Shown here: in pieces, positions 1 to 7,311 of the stretch | Layout of the letters: every line of letters starts with the position of its first letter | How positions within the stretch are numbered: the stretch's first letter is position 1 | DNA from: Nitriliruptoraceae bacterium | GTDB taxonomy: Bacteria > Actinomycetota > Nitriliruptoria > Nitriliruptorales > Nitriliruptoraceae | Assembly (NCBI GenBank): GCA_007121975.1 | Contig: SKJO01000382.1 | Location: forward strand, 1 to 11,535 | DNA length: 11,535 bases | Reading direction: 5' to 3' | Notes under the pieces: model-generated | What the model was told of the DNA's origin: nothing | The model's database searches: none | Seen by the model: the letters and a program-made list of their open reading frames with translations, nothing else | Program-made: the position numbers and the translations under genes

Positions 1-1541
1 GCCGGACGCGGAGCGGATGCCGGACGCGTGGATGGCCCGGTCCGCTCGGCGCGGACCCGGCTGGTCAGCAGACTGGCGGCGGCGAGCTGTGCCGGGGTCG
101 AACCAGGCTGCCGGGCAGCGCGGAACCACCTCGGCAGGCGCCCACCACCCGGGACCTCGGCCAGCCGTGCCCGCAGCCGATCGCGGGCCGAGGCATCGGT
201 GTGCAGGTGCAGCAGCCAGGCGTCCGCCACGACCCGGGTCTCGCGCGTGAGCAGGTCCGGGGGTGCCTCGGCGGCCACGAGCAACTCGGCGAACTCCCGC
301 CGGGCGGTCGTCCACACGTCGCGCAGCCGGCTGATCACCTCGTCGCCGCTGCGTTCCACCACCGCGTCGACCGCCCGCTGCTCCTGCAGCGAGTCCAGCA
401 GCTCGTAGGACGGCGAACCGGGGCCCTCGCGCACCACCTCGGCGGCCAGGGCGCCCAGACCTTCGGGCGTCACCGGGACCCCGCGGAAGACGGGCGGGAG
501 CGCCGGATCGAGCAGCAGCGCCGTACGCAGCAGCCGGCCGTGCTCGTCCCACCGCGAGCCCGCCACGTCGGCGAGCCGGGCGGCGAGCACGTCGGGCCGG
601 GACACGTCGACCAGCTGCTCGACCTCGAGGGGTCCGGCGGCCAGCCGCTCGAGGCCGACCTCCCAACGCTCGACCAGTGCCTGCGCCAGCGCGCTGCGGG
701 TGCTCAGCCTCCGCCCGCCGACCCGCACCCCGCCGGCCGCGGGCTGCTCGTGGTCGTCCAGCCAGGCCCGCACCCGGGCGAGGTCCCAGCGCTCGGTCGG
801 GTCCCGGCGCACCAGGCCGGCGACCACCGTGCGCCAGACCGGATCCTCGACCAACGCCGGGTCCACCGGCCAGGTCTCCGCGAACAGGTGCAGGTCGAGG
901 CTGGCCTCGGGGATCCCGGCCAGCGGGTGGCGAGCGGACAGCACCTCGACGAGCAGCACCCCCAGCGCCCAGCAGTCGCCGGCGGGACCGACCTCACCGG
1001 TGAGTGACTCGGGCGCGGCTGCCCACAGCTCACCGGTGGGCGGCGGGCTGCCGCCGCCGGCGGTGGTCACGCGGCTGATGCCGTCGAGGACGACCCCGAC
1101 CGGCCGAGCCGACGTCAGCAGGACGCGGTCCGCGCTCAGCGACCGGTGCACCAGACCCCGACCGTGCAGCTGCTCGAGGCCGGCGACGACCCCGGCGACC
1201 ACGGCGGGAAGCGCCGCCGCGTCGAACGCGCCCTGAGCCACCCGGCTGCGCAGATCCGGGGTGTCGAGGGCGTCGACGACGAGATGGTCGCGGCCATCGT
1301 CGGTCCCGTGTTCGACGAGTTCGATCACCCCGGGCGGGGGTGCGGCCTGCAACCGGTCGAGTGCCGCGTGGTCGATCTCGACGTCGGCGCGGTGGATGCT
1401 CAGCGTCCGGCGGCGTCCGGTGCCCCGATCGGCGACCCGCAGGCGCTGGGCTTCGGCCGGACCGGCCGCCAGGACCTCGAGCACGGTGTAGCGCTCGGCG
1501 AGCTTCGGTGGCAGCCGGACCCGGCCCGCGGCCTCGCTCAC
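1..1541 (-). CDS. Pseudokinase (degenerate Ser/Thr protein-kinase fold) with helical C-terminal region, 3' end outside window
   Basis: A reading frame starting at GTG 1541 stays open for 513 codons to the window edge, so the C-terminus is missing. Its start overlaps the recD stop (GTGA), and GGAG lies 8 nt upstream. Residues about 15-255 follow a eukaryotic-like kinase layout: RYTVLEVL (17-24), LVHRS (130-134), a D-G-I remnant (153-155), APE (176-178), DCWALG (189-194) and RRDPTER ending at Arg251. Key residues are degenerate: no GxGxxG loop (AAGPAE), LSIH with His50 in place of the VAIK Lys, HRS in place of HRD, Arg139 in place of the catalytic-loop Asn, and DFG reduced to DG. Phosphotransfer is therefore unlikely; a binding or scaffold role is inference. 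Residues 280-370 form a helical stretch with W293, LDPALP (344-349) and TPEGL (358-362). The visible end is rich in Arg, Pro, Ser and Thr, like a linker. I recognise no named family beyond the kinase fold. Confidence 0.85.
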   Translation of the reverse strand, partial: MSEAAGRVRLPPKLAERYTVLEVLAAGPAEAQRLRVADRGTGRRRTLSIHRADVEIDHAALDRLQAAPPPGVIELVEHGTDDGRDHLVVDALDTPDLRSRVAQGAFDAAALPAVVAGVVAGLEQLHGRGLVHRSLSADRVLLTSARPVGVVLDGISRVTTAGGGSPPPTGELWAAAPESLTGEVGPAGDCWALGVLLVEVLSARHPLAGIPEASLDLHLFAETWPVDPALVEDPVWRTVVAGLVRRDPTERWDLARVRAWLDDHEQPAAGGVRVGGRRLSTRSALAQALVERWEVGLERLAAGPLEVEQLVDVSRPDVLAARLADVAGSRWDEHGRLLRTALLLDPALPPVFRGVPVTPEGLGALAAEVVREGPGSPSYELLDSLQEQRAVDAVVERSGDEVISRLRDVWTTARREFAELLVAAEAPPDLLTRETRVVADAWLLHLHTDASARDRLRARLAEVPGGGRLPRWFRAARQPGSTPAQLAAASLLTSRVRAERTGPSTRPASAPRP

Positions 1542-3436
1542 CGTGCCGACTCCGAGGTGGCGGGTCCCCACAGCCGCGGCTGCAGGCCCGAGGCCCGCTG
1601 GACCGGTCGCGCGAGCGTCGCACGCAGGATCGGGTCGGTGGCGTACAGCGAAGCACGCTGCGAGGCCCGGGTGATGGCGGTGTAGACCAACTCGCGAGTC
1701 AGGACCGGCGAGGGACGGGTGGGCAGCACGACCGCAGCGTGGGCGAACTGCGAGCCCTGGCTCTTGTGGATGGTCATGGCGAAGGTCGTCTCGCAGGCCG
1801 GCAACCGGGCCGGACTGAGCAGGCGTACGCCTCCGTCGACGGTCGGGAAGGCCACGACACGGCGATCGCGGTCCTCGGCGTCGGCCAGGACCACCCCGAC
1901 GTCACCGTTGGACAGCCGCACGGCGTAGTCGTTCTCGGTCACCAGCACCGGCCGGCCCACGCACCACGGCTGCTCGGGCCGGAAGCCGGGCTCGACGGCG
2001 GCGATACCGGCGGCGATACCGGCGTTCCAGGCCTGTGCGCCGTCCGGGCCCCGACGCAGGGCGCACAGCACCCGGACCTCGCCGAGGGCGGCGAGCACCT
2101 CGAGGGCGTCGGCGCCCACCAGCGCGAGCCGGACCGCCACGACGTAGGCCTCCACGACCTCGGCGCGCAGTCGGGCGCGGGCGCCGGGGTCCCGCTCGGG
2201 GTCGTAGCGACGCAGAGCTCCGTCCGGCCGTCCGCGCAACCGCTGCAGGGCCACCTCGGGGTCCTGGGCGGCCTGCTGGATCGCCGCGGCAGCGGCCGCC
2301 ACGTCGCTCTGGTCGTCGTAGCGCCGGAAGCGGTCGAGGCGGACCACCGCATCCCAGATGCCCGGCCGGCCGGCGCGCTCGGCACGGTCGTCCACCGCGA
2401 TCCCCGTGGCGGTCTCGAGCTCGGCCCGCGCCGGCGCCGACAACCGCAGCACGGGCCGGCTGCCGTCGGGTCCGCACAGATCCCCGAACGCGGCGCCGGC
2501 CTCCACCGACGCGAGCTGATCGCGATCACCGAGCAGGATCAGCCGGGCGTCTTCGCGCACGGCCGCGACCAGCTTGGCCATCAGCGGCAGCGACACCATC
2601 GACGCCTCGTCGACGATCACCACGTCCTCGGCCAACGGGTGGTCGGCGTCGTGCCGGAAGCGGGTGGAGGATCCGCGCTGCACACCGAGCAGCCGGTGCA
2701 GGGTCAGCGCCGGCGTGCGTGCCAGGACCTCACGCTGCGCGTCGGGCAGGACCAGCGCGGCCAGGCCCTCGCGCAGCGACTCCTGCAGCCGGGCGGCCGC
2801 CTTGCCGGTGGGGGCGGCCAGCACGGCCCGCAGCTGCGGGTGGGCCGCGTGCAGGACTGCCAGGACGCGCACCACGGTGTAGGTCTTGCCGGTCCCCGGC
2901 CCGCCGGCGATCACGGTCAGCCGGCGGAGCACCGCCAACGCGGCGGCCAGGCGCTGGCGGTCCGGGCCGGTCGGTGGTCCGAAGACGCCGTCCAGCCACC
3001 CGCGCAGGGCGTCCAGGTCGACGTGCGGATCCCGCACGGCCGCACGCCCGGCCAGCGCGGTCGCCAGGTCGTGCTCGTAGCGCCAGTAGCGGTCGAGATA
3101 GAGGCGGCGGGCGTCGAGCACCAGCGGGGTGCTGCCCGGACCGCCGGGGCGCACGGCCGGGCTCGCAGCCAGCTTCGGCAGCCAGTCCTCGGTCGGCGGT
3201 GCGTCGCAGAGCTGCCCGGCGACGGCATCGAGCTCCACGCAGACGTGGCCGAAGCGTGGTCCGCGCAGGGCGAGGGCCGCACCCAGCAGGACCTCGGGGC
3301 TGTCGTCGCCCGCCAGCCGGCACAGCTGCTGCGCGAGCCGCGCCTCGGTCGCGGTCAGCACCTCGGCGGCGACACGGGGGGCGAGCGCGTCGGGCACGCT
3401 CGGCACCGCGGGCAGTGGCAGGGAGCGCGGCATCAT
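1538..3436 (-). CDS. recD: RecD, 5'-3' helicase subunit of exonuclease V (RecBCD)
   Basis: RecD is the SF1B motor of RecBCD and runs 5'-3' on one strand while RecB runs 3'-5' on the other. Numbering from a TTG one codon upstream, the protein shows Walker A GGPGTGKT (179-186), Walker B IVDEAS (275-280), LLGDRDQLASVEAG (302-315), the NDY..LSNGD motif (503-513) of the SH3-like insert, TIHKSQGSQF (556-565) and YTAITRAS (586-593). The N-terminal 110 residues match the RecC-contacting domain in position. Length, 632 aa, is close to E. coli RecD (about 608). I place the start at ATG 3436, which shares its A with the recB TGA (TGATG) and has GAAGG 6 nt upstream. TTG 3439 and ATG 3433 are possible alternatives. 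The stop overlaps the pseudokinase start. No motif is damaged. Confidence 0.95.
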   Translation of the reverse strand: MMPRSLPLPAVPSVPDALAPRVAAEVLTATEARLAQQLCRLAGDDSPEVLLGAALALRGPRFGHVCVELDAVAGQLCDAPPTEDWLPKLAASPAVRPGGPGSTPLVLDARRLYLDRYWRYEHDLATALAGRAAVRDPHVDLDALRGWLDGVFGPPTGPDRQRLAAALAVLRRLTVIAGGPGTGKTYTVVRVLAVLHAAHPQLRAVLAAPTGKAAARLQESLREGLAALVLPDAQREVLARTPALTLHRLLGVQRGSSTRFRHDADHPLAEDVVIVDEASMVSLPLMAKLVAAVREDARLILLGDRDQLASVEAGAAFGDLCGPDGSRPVLRLSAPARAELETATGIAVDDRAERAGRPGIWDAVVRLDRFRRYDDQSDVAAAAAAIQQAAQDPEVALQRLRGRPDGALRRYDPERDPGARARLRAEVVEAYVVAVRLALVGADALEVLAALGEVRVLCALRRGPDGAQAWNAGIAAGIAAVEPGFRPEQPWCVGRPVLVTENDYAVRLSNGDVGVVLADAEDRDRRVVAFPTVDGGVRLLSPARLPACETTFAMTIHKSQGSQFAHAAVVLPTRPSPVLTRELVYTAITRASQRASLYATDPILRATLARPVQRASGLQPRLWGPATSESAR

Positions 3437-6400
3437 CAACGGCCTTCGTCGAGCAGTCGGCTGAGGTCGACCACCAGCGCACCGTCCACCGGCAGTTCGA
3501 GCACACCGGTGGGTTGGGGTGCCGGGCCGACCATGCCCCGCAGGAACAGGTAGGCGCCTCCGGCGAGGTGGCGGCCGGGGTCGTAGCCGGGCAGCCGCCA
3601 GCGCAGGTAACGGTGCGCCGCGACGAGGTAGAGCAGTGCCTGGAGCACGTAGTGGTGCTCGATCATGGCGTCGGCCAGCGCGGTCGGACGGTAGTGCCCG
3701 GCCACGCTGCGGCCGGTGGCGGCCTCACCGAGCCAGTTGGACTTGTAGTCGGCGACCAGGAAGCGGCCGTCGGGCAGCCGGGCCAGCAGGTCGATGCTGC
3801 CGGTGAGGTAGCCGCGCACCGCGCCGGCCAGCGCCGGGTCGCGCAACCTCGGCGCGTAGGCCGTGAGCAGCGGATCGTCGCTGGCGGCCAGCCGCTCGGC
3901 GACGGCACCAAGCGTCACCGCCGCCGCTGCGGCCGCACGGCCCTTGGCCAGCGGGAGCTCGAAGCGCAGCTCGTCGAGCCGGTCGCGTCGGGTCAGGTCG
4001 GCGAGCCGCGCCCGACCGGCGATCGCGCCGAGCGGGGTGACAGCCGCGGCACGCAGCCCGGCCAGCACCATCGAGCGATGGGCCGGATCGATCCCGTGGC
4101 GGCGCTCGAGCGGCGCGAGCAGCTCGTGCATCGCTGCGTCATCGTCCAGCGCCGTGAACTCCGCGTGCTCGAGCACGTCGTGCAGGAAGGTGCCGGGCCC
4201 GGCACCCCGCGGGAACTCGGCCAGGGGGACGCTCGGACCCTCGATCGGGGGCTCGTCGGGCACCGGGGCGCCGCCGCGCCCGCCGTCGGCGTCGACGTCG
4301 CGGCCCGCTCCGACCTCGACGCCCGCAGGACCCGACCCGTCGGCAGGGCGCACCAGTGCCGAGAAGCTCGTGCGCCGCCAGCTTCGATCCAGCCGGCCCC
4401 GGGTGAAGGGCCGGGCGGCGAGCTCGGCGGGCTCGGCGACGGGCGGGGTCCACACCGCTCCCACACCGGCCAGCGTCGCCTGCTCGACCGCGATGCTGCT
4501 CGAGGAACCGGCGGCCAGCGCCGCGAGGTCCTCGAGCAGGTCCTCGTCCTCGCCGTCCCTCACCCGCTGCTCGGCGGCGGCGAGCGCAGCGGCGGGATCG
4601 TCGTCGGGCACCGGGTCGTCGGGCGCCGGGTCCTCGGGCCGGGTGTGCAGCAGGCTGGCCAGCGGCGAGGTGGGTGCGTCGTTGAACGGCCCCCACCACA
4701 CCACGCACCGGTGCTGGGCACGGGTCAGGGCGACGTAGGCCAGGCGCAGCTGTTCGGTCCGGGCTTCGCGGCGGGCGATCGCCAGGCTGCGCTGCTTGCC
4801 CGGCGCGTCCACGTTGACGTCGAGGTCCAGGGTGATGGCGGTCCCGGGGTCCGAGGCCTGCGGGTCGTGGTAGCGGGTGAGCCGCTCATCGGTCCGGTCA
4901 CCGCCGTCCCACAGGTCGGGGCAGAGCACCACCGGGTACTGCAGGCCCTTGCTGCCGTGGATCGTGACGACGCGGGCGGCCTCGGCGTCCTCCTCGAGCC
5001 GCAGCTCGGTCTCGACCGTGGGCCGGTCGCCCTCGGCCGCTTCGAGACGGCGGGTCTGCAGGTGGTCGGCGAGCGCGTGCGGGCTCAGGCCTTCGGCCTG
5101 TTCGGCGGCGTGCAGCAGTTCGAGCAGATGCCGCAGGTTGGTGACGTGCCGTTCGCCGCCGTCGGTGGCCAGCAGCCGCGCGATGACCCCGTCCTCGACC
5201 AACGCCTGCTGCAACGCCGGCAGGATGCCCTGGTCGCGCCAGCGGGAACTCCAGCGCTGCAGCGACGCGATCCAGGCATCCCAGGCGGCCGGGCCGGGGC
5301 CGACGCCGGACGGCTCGGCGGGGTCCAACGACTCGAGTTGGGCGACCAGGGTGCGCGCATCCCGGGCGAACAGCAGGCTGGCGGCCGCCGACACCGCCGC
5401 CCGCTCCGAGGCGGGACGCAGCAGGGCCGTGAGCAGGCGCTGCACCGCATCCGCCTCAGCGGTCGCATACACGCTGCCGCCGCGCTGGATCACCGCGGGG
5501 ATGCCGGCGGCCCGCAGGGCGCGCAGCACCGCCTCAGCCCGTCGGTTGGTGCGCACCAGCACCGCGAGGTCGCGGGGCTGCAACGATCGACGTCGCGGCC
5601 CGCCTTCGGCAGCGGGCAGCGTTCCTCCGCTGTCGAGCACCTCGACGGCGACCGCGGCGACGTCGTCGGGCAGGGCCCGGTCCGCCCAGCCCTTGGTCAG
5701 CAGCTTGCGGCCGGTGCGTGCCACCTCCCCGGCGCTGCGGGGCACGAACCGGACGGTGAGCGGGGCACTCCCGGCGCCGACCAGCCGGTCGCCGTGCGCG
5801 GGATCGAGCCGGTGGTAGGCGATGTCGGGGGTGCCGAAGGCTCCGGGACGGCCGAACAGGTGGTTGCAGGCCTCGACGTAGCTCGCGTCGCTGCGGTGGT
5901 TGGTGGGCAGCGTACGACGCTCGGCGCGGGTGTCGCGGGCCGCGAGGTAGGTGTGGACGTCCGCGCCACGGAACCCGTAGATCGCCTGCTTGGGATCACC
6001 GATGAGCACGACCGGCTCGTCGGGGCCGAACAGCTGCTCGAAGATGCTCCACTGCACCGGATCGGTGTCCTGGAACTCGTCGATCAGCGCGACCCGGTAC
6101 CGCGCCCGGATGGCGGCCCGGGTCGCCGTCCGGGTGGCGGGATCCTTCAGGGCGTGCGCGAGCCGGCGCAGCAGGTCGTCGAAGCTGAGCACGGTGCGCT
6201 GGCGCTTGCGGCGGTCGAGCTCGTGCCAGGCGTCGGTGGCCACGCGCAGCAGGAAGCGGGTGGCAGGTGCCCAGGCCGCATCGAGCAGCTCATCGACCCG
6301 GCTCGCCACCTCGCGCGCCGGGAGCTGGGCCCCGGGGGCGAGCTTGGTGGCCAGCGCGATCGGCGAGAAGTACGACATCGGGTACTGCGCCACCTTGTGG

Positions 6401-7311
6401 GGTTGGCGGCCACGCTTGACCGGACCCGGTGGCAGCCGCGGAGGATCGGCCAGCCAGGCATCGACCTGCGCGGCCGCCGCAGCGGCACCGGCCGGCGTGA
6501 AGGTCTGCTGACGGGGCATGAGCAGCCCGTCGGCACGCAGCTCGTCGATGAGCTGCAGGGCCTGGTCACGCCCGCCCTGCCGCCAGCAGGCCGCGAACTC
6601 GTCACGGGCCGTCTCCCAGGGCGCCAGGTCCGACGCCCCGGGCGGGGCCGGCGTGGGGCGCAGCCGCAGCTCGGGCAGCCCGGCCACGGCTCGCGCCAGC
6701 CGGCCCAGCTGCCTGCGGTCGACCTTCCCGACCTGGCGCAGGTAGCGCACCCAGTCGGCATCGGCGGGACGCAGCTCGCGAGCGAGCAGATCGTCGGCGA
6801 CCTCGTCGAGCAGCACGGCGTCGTCCTCGAGCAGGACCGTGTCGAGATCGACCCCGGCCTCGAGCGCCGCATGGTGCAGCATCTGCTGGCAGAAGCCGTG
6901 GATGGTGGTGATGGTGGCGTCGTCGATCGACGCGGCCGCCTGTGCCAGCCGGTCGCGACGACGCGCGAGCTCCGGTGCGCCACCCGTACGCAGCGCTTCG
7001 TCGGCCACCTGGTCGAGCAGGGCGTCCGAACCGCGGGAGGACCCCGGCGCGGTCAGCGCCCGGTCCAGCTCCCGCCACCCCTGGTCGAGGCGGGCGCGCA
7101 CCCGGTCACGCAGCTCGGCGGTGGCGGCCCGCGTGAAGGTGACGATCAGCAGCTCGCTGAGCTCGGCCCGCCCCTCGGCGATCCAGCGCACCGCCAGCGC
7201 GGTCAGCGTCCAGGTCTTGCCGGTGCCGGCACTGGCCTCCAGCGCCAGGGACCGCTCCGGCAGCGGGTCGGTGAGCGCGAAGGCGGTGGCCGGGGTCACG
7301 GATGCACTCAT
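3436..7311 (-). CDS. recB: RecB, 3'-5' helicase and nuclease subunit of exonuclease V (RecBCD)
   Basis: RecB unwinds DNA 3'-5', carries the only nuclease site of the complex and, in E. coli, loads RecA. At 1291 aa it is slightly longer than E. coli RecB (1180). UvrD-type SF1A motifs are all present: ASAGTGKT (26-33), VTFTRAATAELRDR (57-70), TIHGFCQQML (136-145), LIDEFQDTDPVQW (409-421), LIGDPKQAIYGFRG (436-449), TNHRSD (470-475), TIHGSKGLQYP (783-793) and LAYVALTRAQHR (857-868). The nuclease residues are intact: GTFLH (His1044), GSIDL (Asp1174), VADYKSN (Asp1188, Lys1190) and QALLY (1224-1228). An acidic, Ala-rich linker (about 890-935) and a Gly-rich stretch (990-1030) separate helicase from nuclease. 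Start ATG 7311 overlaps the recC stop (ATGA) and has GGAGG (7319-7323) 7 nt upstream. I see no truncation or frameshift. Confidence 0.97.
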   Translation of the reverse strand: MSASVTPATAFALTDPLPERSLALEASAGTGKTWTLTALAVRWIAEGRAELSELLIVTFTRAATAELRDRVRARLDQGWRELDRALTAPGSSRGSDALLDQVADEALRTGGAPELARRRDRLAQAAASIDDATITTIHGFCQQMLHHAALEAGVDLDTVLLEDDAVLLDEVADDLLARELRPADADWVRYLRQVGKVDRRQLGRLARAVAGLPELRLRPTPAPPGASDLAPWETARDEFAACWRQGGRDQALQLIDELRADGLLMPRQQTFTPAGAAAAAAQVDAWLADPPRLPPGPVKRGRQPHKVAQYPMSYFSPIALATKLAPGAQLPAREVASRVDELLDAAWAPATRFLLRVATDAWHELDRRKRQRTVLSFDDLLRRLAHALKDPATRTATRAAIRARYRVALIDEFQDTDPVQWSIFEQLFGPDEPVVLIGDPKQAIYGFRGADVHTYLAARDTRAERRTLPTNHRSDASYVEACNHLFGRPGAFGTPDIAYHRLDPAHGDRLVGAGSAPLTVRFVPRSAGEVARTGRKLLTKGWADRALPDDVAAVAVEVLDSGGTLPAAEGGPRRRSLQPRDLAVLVRTNRRAEAVLRALRAAGIPAVIQRGGSVYATAEADAVQRLLTALLRPASERAAVSAAASLLFARDARTLVAQLESLDPAEPSGVGPGPAAWDAWIASLQRWSSRWRDQGILPALQQALVEDGVIARLLATDGGERHVTNLRHLLELLHAAEQAEGLSPHALADHLQTRRLEAAEGDRPTVETELRLEEDAEAARVVTIHGSKGLQYPVVLCPDLWDGGDRTDERLTRYHDPQASDPGTAITLDLDVNVDAPGKQRSLAIARREARTEQLRLAYVALTRAQHRCVVWWGPFNDAPTSPLASLLHTRPEDPAPDDPVPDDDPAAALAAAEQRVRDGEDEDLLEDLAALAAGSSSSIAVEQATLAGVGAVWTPPVAEPAELAARPFTRGRLDRSWRRTSFSALVRPADGSGPAGVEVGAGRDVDADGGRGGAPVPDEPPIEGPSVPLAEFPRGAGPGTFLHDVLEHAEFTALDDDAAMHELLAPLERRHGIDPAHRSMVLAGLRAAAVTPLGAIAGRARLADLTRRDRLDELRFELPLAKGRAAAAAAVTLGAVAERLAASDDPLLTAYAPRLRDPALAGAVRGYLTGSIDLLARLPDGRFLVADYKSNWLGEAATGRSVAGHYRPTALADAMIEHHYVLQALLYLVAAHRYLRWRLPGYDPGRHLAGGAYLFLRGMVGPAPQPTGVLELPVDGALVVDLSRLLDEGR
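3443..3447 (-). promoter_or_regulatory. Ribosome-binding site of recD
   Basis: GAAGG on the minus strand lies inside the end of recB, 6 nt before ATG 3436 and 9 nt before ATG 3433. It supports one of the two ATG codons over TTG 3439, for which the spacing would be only 3 nt. Confidence 0.55.

Noticed and set aside
30..1656. Short open frames in other frames over the pseudokinase region (e.g. 704-1033 and 1030-1656 minus strand, 201-1007 plus strand)
   Set aside because: The frame starting at GTG 1541 is continuous to the edge, carries kinase-fold landmarks in order and starts at the recD stop; the others are low-complexity shadows.
1340..3553. Plus-strand open frame of 737 codons opposite recD
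   Set aside because: Translation is rich in Gln, Gly, Arg and His with no recognisable domain, and RecD on the other strand has every expected motif.
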